This document shows positions 18,566 through 27,409 of a DNA stretch of 64,000 nt, piece after piece. Position 1 is the stretch's first letter. Each line of letters starts with the position of its first letter. The position numbers and the translations under genes are program-made. A model generated the notes under the pieces. That model saw only the letters and a program-made list of their open reading frames with translations, had not been told where the DNA came from and ran no database searches. Origin of the DNA: Sneathiella litorea (GTDB lineage Bacteria > Pseudomonadota > Alphaproteobacteria > Sneathiellales > Sneathiellaceae); NCBI RefSeq assembly GCF_009882915.1, contig NZ_WTUW01000009.1:62001-126000 (forward strand). The letters run 5' to 3'.

Positions 18566-19177
18566 TTTGTTCTCCTTCACATCAGCTAATTATGGGGCAT
18601 GAATCCCGCCTTGCAGGCACAACACCCTTAATGATTGTTATTGAACCAAATTGGATCCACAAGAACATCATTCTTTATGGAACAGGCAATCAAAACATCG
18701 CCGGCCAACATGGTTCTAACTTTGGATCTTCACTAATTACGCAACAAAAGGAAACTATGATCACTACTTATAGATAGAGTCACTATAATCCCCTATTTCT
18801 GTTCATTAATTTCAATTTTCGACTAATTTTAGTATTAATAGAATTAATAGTGATGTCAGTATAATTATCCCTAATTTATAGTTAATGGTGTATTTAATTA
18901 TGGTTAATACTCGTTTAAAATACATTAGCGTGTTTTAATATATTATTTACGCACTTTATAATTGCATATTTTTTGATATTTCTCTCTCGCAATACTAGAT
19001 TCTAAGAATCATTGCCGTTCCTGCACGGCGTCATATTGTATCTTATTTGCACTCCCTGCCCTGGTCCCGGTGTTCCCAAAGACTCTATTCTTCGTGTAAA
19101 TGTAACTGACCGAAGATATAAAGTTGAACTATCAGGCATAAGCTCGTATATGCGGGGCGGAACAAGCGGAGGCCGAC
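18566..19177. other. 612-bp intergenic control region upstream of flp
   Basis: The region separates flp (minus) from the glycosyltransferase gene (plus). It holds no convincing gene. Bases 18781-19010 are strongly AT-rich, in sharp contrast to the neighbouring coding DNA, and contain many TTAA tetramers, including one exact TTAA-N7-TTAA. It should carry the promoters for both directions; no clear -35/-10 pair could be assigned. Confidence 0.7.
18904..18918. promoter_or_regulatory. CtrA-type binding site TTAA-N7-TTAA
   Basis: TTAA at 18904-18907 and TTAA at 18915-18918 are separated by exactly seven bases (TACTCGT), the full consensus of the alphaproteobacterial cell-cycle regulator CtrA. Another TTAA lies six bases further upstream (18894-18897). 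CtrA control of Flp pilin genes is known in Caulobacter. The site is about 340 bp from the flp start, so the AT-rich background and the distance both call for caution. Confidence 0.5.
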
Positions 19178-20410
19178 ATGAACAAGATCGAAAGTGCAAG
19201 ACGCATCTTGATCTATAGCCACGACTCATTTGGCCTTGGCCATTTAAGGCGGTGCATGGTGATGGCCAACTCGCTGGTTGAGCAAAACCAGAACATGTCA
19301 GTCCTCATCCTTTCCGGATCCCCGATAATCGGCAGCTTCGATTTCAAGGCCCGCGTCGACTTCGTCCGCATCCCGGGCATTATCAAGTTACGCAACGGGG
19401 AGTACACCTCGCTCAGCCTGCATATCAACACCGAACAAACGCTAGCCATGCGGGCCTCCATTATCAAACATACGGCGGAGACATTCGATCCGGACATCTT
19501 CATTGTCGACAAGGAACCCTATGGCCTGAAAGGCGAGGTGACGGAGACACTCGAAATGCTGAAGGCCACCGGCACCCGTCTTGTGCTGGGGCTTCGCGAT
19601 GTTCTGGATGATCCGGCCCTGCTGGCACCAGAGTGGGAACGCAAGAATGTCCTTCCGGCCCTGGAAAATCTTTACGATGATATCTGGATTTTCGGCGTCA
19701 AGCAGATTTACAACCCGCTCATAGGCCTCGAAATCCCGGCAAACGTTAAACGGAAAATCACCTATACCGGCTATCTGCAACGTACGGCACCCGCAATATC
19801 AGGACCCGCCATCCTGGAGGAAATGACCGAACCCTACGTACTGGTGACGGTCGGCGGCGGCGGCGATGGCGATGTCCTGACGGATTGGGTCCTCCGCGCC
19901 TATGAAGGAAACCGGCAACCTCCCTTGAATGCCCTGTTTGTTCTGGGCCCTTTTATGCCGCCAGATACACGCGCAAGCTTTCGCGACCGCATACAGCAGT
20001 TGCCGCGCGTGCGGGCTGTTACCTTCGATAGCCATATGGAAAGCCTGATGAAGGAGGCAACCGCGGTTGTTGCCATGGGCGGCTACAATACTTTCTGCGA
20101 AGTCCTTTCCATGAACAAGCGAGCGCTCATCATCCCGAGAACGGTGCCGCGCCTGGAGCAGTATATCCGCGCAACCCGAGCCGCAGAAGCCGGTCTCATT
20201 GGTGTTCTGGTTGACGATGACGAACGGGCAAGTGACACAATGTTGACGGCGCTCCGTCACTTATCCCAACAAAAGAAGCCTTCGGAAGTCGTGATTCCAG
20301 GCCTATTGGACGGCTTGCCAAACCTGAACCGGCTTGTGCGACTGCGCTTCAAGGCTGTTGATAAAAGACGGGCGGCCATGTCCGCAGGTCAGGCTATCGC
20401 TTCTGATTGA
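19178..20410 (+). CDS. COG4671-type predicted glycosyltransferase
   Basis: A 410-residue GT-B fold protein related to MurG-like transferases. The N-terminal domain starts RILIYSHDSFGLGHLRRC (residues about 9-26), the glycine and histidine-rich loop typical of this group. The C-terminal domain carries LVTVGGGGDGDVL near 225 and the donor-site segment AVVAMGGYNTFCEVLS near 292. Donor and acceptor are unknown. It is divergent from the tad operon, which makes pilus or surface modification possible but unproven. The ATG follows GAGGCCGAC. Confidence 0.82.
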   Translation: MNKIESARRILIYSHDSFGLGHLRRCMVMANSLVEQNQNMSVLILSGSPIIGSFDFKARVDFVRIPGIIKLRNGEYTSLSLHINTEQTLAMRASIIKHTAETFDPDIFIVDKEPYGLKGEVTETLEMLKATGTRLVLGLRDVLDDPALLAPEWERKNVLPALENLYDDIWIFGVKQIYNPLIGLEIPANVKRKITYTGYLQRTAPAISGPAILEEMTEPYVLVTVGGGGDGDVLTDWVLRAYEGNRQPPLNALFVLGPFMPPDTRASFRDRIQQLPRVRAVTFDSHMESLMKEATAVVAMGGYNTFCEVLSMNKRALIIPRTVPRLEQYIRATRAAEAGLIGVLVDDDERASDTMLTALRHLSQQKKPSEVVIPGLLDGLPNLNRLVRLRFKAVDKRRAAMSAGQAIASD

Positions 20411-20421
20411 TCCTTGGGTCG

Positions 20422-21336
20422 TTATTTCAGCGTCACATACATTATTTTCTCATCCGCAATTCTGGCTGCATCTAGTGGCGACAAGTCATTGTGGGTCATG
20501 ATCGCCTCGATATTCTTGACGTAGGCTTCCCCCCTTTCGGAGTATCTGATCAAGGTGCCCACCAAATCGGGACCAGTAACTGTCTGCTCTTGTGCGCGAA
20601 GGGTCGCCCGGGCTTTTCGAAAATCCGCATAGGCATCATGGGAATTGAGATTGAGCATATAGGCCTGTACCGAGGCGAGCGGCGTCTTAAAGGCTTCAAC
20701 GCTGTAGTTGCCTTTGCTTTTGCGCTGCTCCTTTGGCTTGATGCCACCCTTGTAGCTCCATTGTCCAAATAAGGCATTTCCCTCGGTCGCAAAGCGCGAC
20801 GTACCCCAGCCGCTCTCATCCACCATTTGCGCGACAATCAGGGATGGCGGAACGATATCCACCCGATGCTTGAGCTCGTGCCAGAAACTTTCATCAATAT
20901 CGCGCCCCCCAAGACCATAGTTATCGGCCTGCTCCAGAAGCCATTTTTCATCGGCTTTCGATAGCGCCTTGCCAGCGGCGTGATCCTCCTCCAGAGTCTT
21001 CAGATGTTTCCTGTCCTCGCGGAGGGCGTGGTTGGCAACGAAGGCAAGCGGAATGGAGAGCCGGAGAAAGGTGCGCTTTTTCTCCGCGACCGGTAATTCA
21101 GGGGCCACTTTCTTGCGCCACTCCTCCGGGATATCAAGGATAACGTAGGGCGGAACAGGCTGCGTTCCCTCTTTCCATTTCGCTATCGAATAACCCTTGC
21201 CCTCAAAGAAACGGGAGAACTCATCGAAGTTCTGCATAGTGATTGTTTCCGCGTGAAGCGGTAATATGGTCCCCAACAGGAGAGTGCCGACGACAGCCCC
21301 GCCAGCAAGCCCTTTGATCAATTTTCTGTTGTTCAT
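20422..21336 (-). CDS. Bax-like glucosaminidase domain protein
   Basis: A 304-residue secreted protein. An N-terminal signal peptide ends near LHAETI (residues 28-33). The C-terminal half is a glucosaminidase-type peptidoglycan hydrolase domain with VAQMVDESGWGTSRFA near 170 and NALFGQWSY near 190, the pattern of E. coli Bax. It is expected to cleave peptidoglycan or a related glycan in the periplasm. It converges on the glycosyltransferase gene with an 11-bp gap. Confidence 0.87.
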   Translation of the reverse strand: MNNRKLIKGLAGGAVVGTLLLGTILPLHAETITMQNFDEFSRFFEGKGYSIAKWKEGTQPVPPYVILDIPEEWRKKVAPELPVAEKKRTFLRLSIPLAFVANHALREDRKHLKTLEEDHAAGKALSKADEKWLLEQADNYGLGGRDIDESFWHELKHRVDIVPPSLIVAQMVDESGWGTSRFATEGNALFGQWSYKGGIKPKEQRKSKGNYSVEAFKTPLASVQAYMLNLNSHDAYADFRKARATLRAQEQTVTGPDLVGTLIRYSERGEAYVKNIEAIMTHNDLSPLDAARIADEKIMYVTLK

Positions 21337-21651
21337 TCTATGACGCTCCCCAAACTCTCCGGTTGAATGAGAATACTATGCCATGAATTTGCGCCTGTCG
21401 GGAACCTGTTCTGTATTATTCTCTCCGCGACTCTCCCCTGAAAACAGAAAACCCCACAAATATCGGCTTAATACAACGATCCGCGGTGGGAATAATTTAT
21501 ACCCCGCCGACCCGCTTTTTATTGAGAACGACATGACTTTCGTTTTTTCGTACTAATGTATGGCGATTGGGCAGTTTCCACTTGCAAGCGATCTTCCTCA
21601 GGTGAAATATTTAAGAAGTTCACCGAACATGCGGTTAGGGAGAGACAGCCA
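21337..21651. other. 315-bp intergenic region between the glucosaminidase and DAO genes
   Basis: This gap carries the divergent start regions of both genes. A perfect 6-bp inverted repeat GGTGAA / TTCACC (21601-21606 and 21619-21624) precedes the plus-strand gene by 28 bp. A short GC-rich repeat lies near 21482-21510. I looked for a glycine riboswitch here and did not find one. Confidence 0.5.
21601..21624. promoter_or_regulatory. inverted repeat upstream of the amine-oxidation operon
   Basis: GGTGAA (21601-21606) and TTCACC (21619-21624) form perfect arms around a 12-bp AT-rich spacer, 28 bp before the ATG of the DAO gene. It could be an operator or a leader hairpin. Confidence 0.4.
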
Positions 21652-22956
21652 ATGAGCGACAAATATGATGCCGTGATCATCGGTGCCGGGGTTATCGGGG
21701 CCTGCATTGCCTATGAACTTTCCAAGGCGGGCCGCAAGGTGTTGTCGATCGACCGCCTGCCCGCTTCCGGCTTCGGCTCAACATCTGCCTCCTGCGCGAT
21801 CATCCGCACCTATTATTCCGCGCTGGATACCTGCGCCCTTGCCTATGAGGGGTGGTTCTACTGGAAGAACTGGGCCGACTATATCGGCGTTGAGGATGAG
21901 AAAGGCCTGATCAAGTACCACGATACGGGCGCATTGATCGTGAAGACACCGCATAACGACTATATGCAGAAAATCTGTACCCTGATGGACAAGATTGGCT
22001 GCCCCTATGAACATCTGACGCCGGAGCAGATGCGCGAAAAACTGCCGATTATCGACACTCATCAGTTTGCACCGGTAAAACGACCGGAAGACCCCACCTT
22101 CGGGGAACCGACGGATGAGACAGTGCCGGGAGGCGTCTTTTTCCCGCGCGGCGGCTATGTCAGCGATCCGCAGCTTGCCGCCCATAACGCCCAGCGCGCG
22201 GCAGAAGCCCATGGTGCAACCTTCAAATTCAACGCCGAAGTCACCACGATCCGTCAGTCGGGCGGCCGCGTCACCGGGGTTACATTGAAAGACGGCACCG
22301 AGATTGACGCGCCCGTTGTTGTCAACGTTGCCGGACCGCATTCGGGGAAGGTCAATGAAATGGCCGGGGTGCTGGAGGATATGAAAATGACCACCCGCGC
22401 GCTTCGGCATGAGGTGGCGCATGTCCCCTCTCCCGACGGGTTCGATTTTGAGTCCGACGGAGTCGTGCTTTCCGACAGTGACGTCGGGGTCTATTGCCGG
22501 CCCGAACTTGGCAATCATATCCTGATCGGATCGGAGGACCCGAAATGCGATACGCAGGAATGGGTCGATCCGGATAATTTCAACGAGGATTTTACCGAGC
22601 AGTGGAACGCGCAGGTTTTGCGCCTTGCCCAGAGATTTCCTGCGTTGGGCATACCACGGAAGACAAAGGGCGTTGTCGCGCTCTATGACGTGACCAGGGA
22701 CTGGGTACCGATCTATGACAAGACCAGTCTCGATGGTTATTACCTCGCCATCGGGACCAGCGGCAACCAGTTCAAGAACGCGCCGGTTGCCGGGCGGATG
22801 ATGGAGAAACTGATCCGCGAATGCGAGGCGGGCCGCGATCATGACGCCGATCCGGTTCATTTCCATCTTGAAAATATCGATTACGATCTTTCCATGGGGA
22901 CATTTTCGCGCAACCGGGAGGTCAGCAAGGACAGCAGCTTTACCGTCCTTGGATAG
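21652..22956 (+). CDS. FAD-dependent oxidoreductase of the DAO family
   Basis: A 434-residue flavoprotein of the D-amino-acid oxidase / sarcosine oxidase beta group. The FAD-binding Rossmann motif VIIGAGVIGACIAYEL sits at residues 7-22, followed by FGSTSASCAIIRTYYS. The C terminus has the IGTSGNQFKNAP segment. The substrate is probably an N-methylated or secondary amine such as sarcosine or dimethylglycine, judging by the next two genes. The ATG at 21652 has GGGAGAG upstream; an in-frame start at 21556 is rejected. It lies 30 bp before the next gene and is likely first in a three-gene operon. Confidence 0.85.
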   Translation: MSDKYDAVIIGAGVIGACIAYELSKAGRKVLSIDRLPASGFGSTSASCAIIRTYYSALDTCALAYEGWFYWKNWADYIGVEDEKGLIKYHDTGALIVKTPHNDYMQKICTLMDKIGCPYEHLTPEQMREKLPIIDTHQFAPVKRPEDPTFGEPTDETVPGGVFFPRGGYVSDPQLAAHNAQRAAEAHGATFKFNAEVTTIRQSGGRVTGVTLKDGTEIDAPVVVNVAGPHSGKVNEMAGVLEDMKMTTRALRHEVAHVPSPDGFDFESDGVVLSDSDVGVYCRPELGNHILIGSEDPKCDTQEWVDPDNFNEDFTEQWNAQVLRLAQRFPALGIPRKTKGVVALYDVTRDWVPIYDKTSLDGYYLAIGTSGNQFKNAPVAGRMMEKLIRECEAGRDHDADPVHFHLENIDYDLSMGTFSRNREVSKDSSFTVLG

Positions 22957-22986
22957 AAGATAGAACAAATACGGGGGAGCAAAAAC

Positions 22987-25404
22987 ATGAAATCCCATGT
23001 CAAGGTAGCCGTCATCGGAGGGGGCGTTGTCGGCTGTTCCGTCCTCTATCACCTGGCCAAGCTCGGCTGGACCGATATCGCGCTGATCGAGCGGTCGGAG
23101 CTGACCTCCGGCTCCACCTGGCATGCGGCAGGTGGTTTTCATACCATCAATTCCGATACCAATATCGCCGCCCTGCAAGGCTATACCATCAAGCTTTACA
23201 AGGAGCTGGAGGAACTTTCCGGACAGTCTTGCGGCCTGCATCATGTCGGCGGTATTACGCTTGCGGGCACACCGGACCGTATGGATTACCTGAAGACCGA
23301 GCGGGCAAAGCATCGTTATATGGGGCTTGATACCCATATCATCGGGCCGGCGGAGATCAAGGAACTCTCCCCCATTACCAATGTCGAGGGCGTGATCGGC
23401 GGCCTCTATGATCCGCTCGACGGTCATCTCGATCCCTCCGGCACCACCCACGCCTATGCCATGTGCGCGCGCAAGCTCGGCGCCGAGATTTATCTTCGCA
23501 ATCCCGTTCTGGAACTGAACCCGCAACCAGACGGAAGCTGGCAGGTCGTCACCAAGGACGGCACGATCAACGCCGAATATGTGGTCAATGCGGGCGGACT
23601 CTGGGCGCGGGAACTGGGCGAGATGGTCGGCATCTTCCTCCCGCTGCACCCGATGGAGCACCAATATCTGATCACCGAAGATATTCCCGAGATCTATGAG
23701 CTCGGGCGAGAGCATCCCCATGTCATGGACCCCGAGGGCGAAAGCTATCTCCGGCAGGAAGGGCGCGGTCTCTGCATTGGCTTTTACGAACAGGACTGCG
23801 ATCCATGGGGCGTGAATGGCACACCGCTTGATTTCGGCCATGAACTGCTCCCCAACAAGCTCGACCGTATCGAGGACAGCATGGAATTCGCCTTCAATCG
23901 CTTCCCGGTCCTCGGCACGGCAGGCGTCAAGAACGTGATCAATGGCCCCTTCACCTTCGCGCCGGATGGCAACCCGCTGGTCGGACCGATACCGGGGCTC
24001 AAGAACTACTGGTCCGCCTGTGCGGTGATGGCAGGATTCAGTCAGGGCGGCGGCGTCGGCCTCACCCTCGCCGAATGGATGATCGAGGGCGAACCAAGCC
24101 GTGACGTCTTCGCCATGGATGTAGCGCGTTATGGCGACTACTGCTCCCGTCCCTACGCGCGCAAGAAGGTCACCGAGAATTACCAGCGCCGCTTCAGTAT
24201 CTCCTACCCCAATGAGGAACTGCCCGCTGCGCGTCCCTTCCAGACAACACCCGCCTATTCGATCTGGAAAGATCAGCGTGCCGTCTTCGGGCAGGCCTAC
24301 GGGATGGAGGCGGTCAACTATTTCGCGCCGGAGGGAGAGCCGCTACTGGAGACACCTTCCTTCCGCCGGTCCAATGCCTTTGACGCGGTTGGCACAGAGT
24401 GCCGGGCCGTGCGCGAAAAGGTCGGAATCACGGAAATACACAACTTCGGCAAATACAAGGTGATGGGCCACAAGGCGGCGGAGTGGATCGATATGATCAT
24501 GGCGGGACGCGTGCCCAAGGTCGGCCGGATGAGCCTGAGCCCGATGCTGAGCCCGAAAGGACGCCTGATCGGCGACTTTACCATCGCAAGGCTGGGCGAA
24601 GAAGAGTTCCAGCTCACCGCCTCCTTCGGGGCGCAAGGCTATCATCTTCGCTGGTTCTGGGATCATTTGCCGGAGACAGGCGTCGAGATCGAGAATGTCA
24701 GCCTCAAACGCATCGGGTTCCAGATTGCTGGCCCGCGGGCGCGTGATTTACTCGCCAAGGTAACCTATGAGGATGTCTCGACAGCGGCCTTTCCCTTTAT
24801 GGCGGTGAAACGCATGGGCGTTGGACTGTCCGATGCCATTGTCCAGCGGGTCACCTATACCGGCGATCTCGGCTATGAAATCTATGTCCCTGCCGATGAA
24901 CAGATCGGCCTCTATGAAGTGCTGGCCGAAGCCGGCAAGGAATTTGGCCTGACGCCGTTCGGGATGCGCGCGATGATGAGTTTGCGCCTTGAAAAATCCT
25001 TCGGCTCCTGGATGCGGGAGTTCAAGCCCGACTACACGGCAGAGGAAACCGGCCTCGATCGCTTCGTCGCCTATAACAAGCCTGCGGATTTCATCGGCAA
25101 GGCCGCTGTGCTGAAAAAAAAGGCGGAGGGCGTCAAACGCAAGCTGTCCACCTTTGTTGTCGACGCGCTGGATGCAGATGTCCATGGGGATGAGCCGATT
25201 TGGAAGGACGGCAAGGTTGTCGGCTTCGTCACTTCCGGCGGCTATGCCCATTATGTCGGGAAATCCGTCGCCATTGGGTTTACCCCGCCTGACATGATCG
25301 AGGAAGGCGGCGAGTTCGAGATCGAGATACTGGGAGAAATGCGGCCCGCGAAAATGGTGCTCGAGCCGCTGCTCGACCCGACGGCGGAACGGATGCGGGG
25401 ATAA
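22987..25404 (+). CDS. dimethylglycine/sarcosine dehydrogenase-like flavoprotein with GcvT domain
   Basis: An 805-residue two-part enzyme. Residues 1-400 form a DAO-type FAD domain with VAVIGGGVVGC at 7-17 and GSTWHAAG at 42-49, where H46 matches the histidine that binds FAD covalently in mammalian dimethylglycine dehydrogenase; HPMEHQYLIT follows near 220. Residues about 420-800 are the FAO linker, GcvT and GcvT-C folate domains (GYEIYVP, AHYVGKSVAIGF). The family oxidises N-methyl groups and passes the carbon to tetrahydrofolate. GGGGGAGC precedes the ATG. Methylated glycine is the likely substrate, but the exact one is not certain. Confidence 0.9.
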   Translation: MKSHVKVAVIGGGVVGCSVLYHLAKLGWTDIALIERSELTSGSTWHAAGGFHTINSDTNIAALQGYTIKLYKELEELSGQSCGLHHVGGITLAGTPDRMDYLKTERAKHRYMGLDTHIIGPAEIKELSPITNVEGVIGGLYDPLDGHLDPSGTTHAYAMCARKLGAEIYLRNPVLELNPQPDGSWQVVTKDGTINAEYVVNAGGLWARELGEMVGIFLPLHPMEHQYLITEDIPEIYELGREHPHVMDPEGESYLRQEGRGLCIGFYEQDCDPWGVNGTPLDFGHELLPNKLDRIEDSMEFAFNRFPVLGTAGVKNVINGPFTFAPDGNPLVGPIPGLKNYWSACAVMAGFSQGGGVGLTLAEWMIEGEPSRDVFAMDVARYGDYCSRPYARKKVTENYQRRFSISYPNEELPAARPFQTTPAYSIWKDQRAVFGQAYGMEAVNYFAPEGEPLLETPSFRRSNAFDAVGTECRAVREKVGITEIHNFGKYKVMGHKAAEWIDMIMAGRVPKVGRMSLSPMLSPKGRLIGDFTIARLGEEEFQLTASFGAQGYHLRWFWDHLPETGVEIENVSLKRIGFQIAGPRARDLLAKVTYEDVSTAAFPFMAVKRMGVGLSDAIVQRVTYTGDLGYEIYVPADEQIGLYEVLAEAGKEFGLTPFGMRAMMSLRLEKSFGSWMREFKPDYTAEETGLDRFVAYNKPADFIGKAAVLKKKAEGVKRKLSTFVVDALDADVHGDEPIWKDGKVVGFVTSGGYAHYVGKSVAIGFTPPDMIEEGGEFEIEILGEMRPAKMVLEPLLDPTAERMRG

Positions 25405-25430
25405 ACGTCCCGCTCTATTGAAAGGAGATA

Positions 25431-26981
25431 ATGATGACGGCAGGAAATGAACGCTCTCCCGGTCGGCGATCCCGGCGCGGCCACCGGGTCAAGGCAAGCT
25501 TCACCCAGCTCCCCCGCCAGAAAGTCGTCAACACGTTCAAGCCCACCGAGCTTCTGTCCGAAGACCAGATCGAGGATATCCATAACGCCTCCATGGAGAT
25601 CCTTGAAAATATCGGCATCATGGTCCGTTTGCCAAGGGCGCGGGAAATCCTGAAAAAAGCCGGGCAGAAGGTCGATGAGGATACCCAGATCGTCTATTTC
25701 GATCGCGGCTTCATCATGGAGGCAATGTCGCACGCACCATCCGAATTCACCCTGCATGCCCCCAACCCCGAATGCGACCTCGCCATTGGCGGACAGAATC
25801 TCGTATTCTCCATGGTGGCGAGCACGCCCAACGCGATGGATATGGATGGCGGACGGCGGACCGGCAACCGGGTGGATTTCCGAAATTTCCTGAAACTGAC
25901 CCAGAGCCTCAATATCCTTGGGACCAGCGGCGGCTATCCAGTGGAGCCGGTAGACATCCACGCCTCTATCCGGCATCTGGAATGCGGGCGGGATTTTGCG
26001 ACGCTGACGGAAAAGGTGCCCTATATCTATTCCCTCGGTCGGCAGCGAAACCTCGACGGGATCGAGATGGCGCGGATCATGCGTGGCATTTCGATGGAGG
26101 AAATGCTGACCCAGCCGAGCCTGTTCACCATCATCAATTCCAACTCCCCCCTGATGCTGGATTCCCCCATGCTTGAGGGAATTATCGAGATGGCGGCCCA
26201 TGGGCAGGTTGTGATGCTGACGCCCTTTACCTTATCCGGCGCAATGGCCCCGGTGACGCTCGCGGGTGCACTCGCCCAGCAGAATGCTGAAGCCCTCGCC
26301 GGAATGAGCCTCGCCCAGACCGTGCGGCCCGGCGCCCCGGTCGTCTATGGCAGCTTTACCTCCAATGTGGACATGAAGTCCGGCGCACCCGCGTTCGGCA
26401 CACCGGAATATGCCAAGGCGACCATCGCCAGCGGGCAGCTTATCCGGCGTTATAATATTCCCTACCGGTCGTCCAACGTAAATGCCTCAAACGCGCCGGA
26501 TGCACAGGCGGCCTATGAATCGGAAATGTCGCTCTGGTCGCTGGTCCTTGGCGGGGCGAATTTCGTCAAGCATTCCACCGGCTGGCTGGAAGGTGGCCTG
26601 AGCGCGAGTTTCGAGAAAGTCATCATGGATGTGGAAATGATCCAGATGATGATCGAGATGATGAAACCCATCGACACCTCGCCGGACTCACTTGCCCTCG
26701 ATGCCATGCGGGAGGCCGGGCATGGCGGACATTTCTTCGGCACCCAGCATACACAGGAACGGTATGAAACCGCCTTCTACACCCCGATCCTGTCTGACTG
26801 GCGGAATTTCGAGAGCTGGGTCGAGGCCGGCTCGCCGGACGCAATGAAACGCGCCAATACCATCTATAAATCCATTCTCGCGGAGTATGAAGAGCCCCCT
26901 CATGATCCGGCCCGGCTGGAGGAGCTCAATGAGTTTATCGACAAGCGTATTGCGGAAGGCGGCGTCAAGACAGACTTCTGA
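25431..26981 (+). CDS. MttB-family methyltransferase without pyrrolysine
   Basis: A 516-residue member of the trimethylamine methyltransferase (MttB) superfamily. The frame is open throughout, with no internal amber codon, so this is the non-pyrrolysine branch. Characterised members of that branch include glycine betaine methyltransferase MtgB, which moves a methyl group from a quaternary amine to a corrinoid protein. No corrinoid protein or reactivase gene lies nearby; the neighbours are folate-linked oxidases instead. AAGGAG precedes two adjacent ATGs (25431 and 25434), and spacing slightly favours the second. It is probably the last gene of the operon. Confidence 0.88.
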   Translation: MMTAGNERSPGRRSRRGHRVKASFTQLPRQKVVNTFKPTELLSEDQIEDIHNASMEILENIGIMVRLPRAREILKKAGQKVDEDTQIVYFDRGFIMEAMSHAPSEFTLHAPNPECDLAIGGQNLVFSMVASTPNAMDMDGGRRTGNRVDFRNFLKLTQSLNILGTSGGYPVEPVDIHASIRHLECGRDFATLTEKVPYIYSLGRQRNLDGIEMARIMRGISMEEMLTQPSLFTIINSNSPLMLDSPMLEGIIEMAAHGQVVMLTPFTLSGAMAPVTLAGALAQQNAEALAGMSLAQTVRPGAPVVYGSFTSNVDMKSGAPAFGTPEYAKATIASGQLIRRYNIPYRSSNVNASNAPDAQAAYESEMSLWSLVLGGANFVKHSTGWLEGGLSASFEKVIMDVEMIQMMIEMMKPIDTSPDSLALDAMREAGHGGHFFGTQHTQERYETAFYTPILSDWRNFESWVEAGSPDAMKRANTIYKSILAEYEEPPHDPARLEELNEFIDKRIAEGGVKTDF

Positions 26982-27070
26982 CGACTACACGAGTATTTTA
27001 CGTCGTCGACATTGTTTCACCGCTAAGACAACATAGCTTTAAGGAAAGATCCTTTTCCGGAGTTATCCTG

Positions 27071-27406
27071 ATGCGCCGTCCATTCCTTCTGTTGATCAGT
27101 TTCTGCCTCGTCAATTTCTCAGTTGTTCCCCTGGCCGCGGCCGATCTCACAAGTGCACGCTGCCAAACGGAAATTAAGAATGAAATCGCCAAGCTCTCCC
27201 TGCCGCCGGAGCGAATCGAGAGCACAGAGATAGTCAATATCTATGACAGCAACGGTGTCGGCGGCGGGCGTATTGATCGTGTCGAAGGCTGGGTTTCCTT
27301 CACCGATTGCAAGGGCAACCTCGTCGTCAGCGTCAGCGCGGCCTGCATCCCGCTGCAGACCTACACGACCTATGAATGCCGCGTGCCGGGCGTCAAAAAT
27401 TTCTGA
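27071..27406 (+). CDS. small secreted four-cysteine protein
   Basis: A 111-residue protein with a clear signal peptide (hydrophobic residues 5-22, likely cleavage after LAAA). The mature part is about 87 residues with four cysteines (ARCQ, TDCK, AACI, YECR), enough for two disulfide bonds in the periplasm. I do not recognise the family. It lies 90 bp after the MttB gene and 3 bp from the convergent paaE stop. Confidence 0.7.
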   Translation: MRRPFLLLISFCLVNFSVVPLAAADLTSARCQTEIKNEIAKLSLPPERIESTEIVNIYDSNGVGGGRIDRVEGWVSFTDCKGNLVVSVSAACIPLQTYTTYECRVPGVKNF

Positions 27407-27409
27407 TCC

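Noticed and set aside
18592-18777. A 61-codon open frame upstream of flp
   Set aside because: No ribosome binding site, no domain, and it lies in what should be the pilus control region.
21337-21651. Glycine riboswitch before the amine-oxidation operon
   Set aside because: Glycine-related genes made it worth looking for, but the conserved tandem aptamer core and linker are not present.
21778-23841. A 687-codon open frame on the minus strand
   Set aside because: It is fully antisense to two well-supported flavoprotein genes and its residue pattern shows no family motif. It is a by-product of GC-rich codon use.
25251-26201. A 316-codon open frame on the minus strand
   Set aside because: Antisense to the DMGDH-like and MttB genes; no ribosome binding site or recognisable domain.
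25431-26981. Pyrrolysine-type MttB
   Set aside because: The frame has no in-frame amber codon, so it belongs to the non-pyrrolysine branch.
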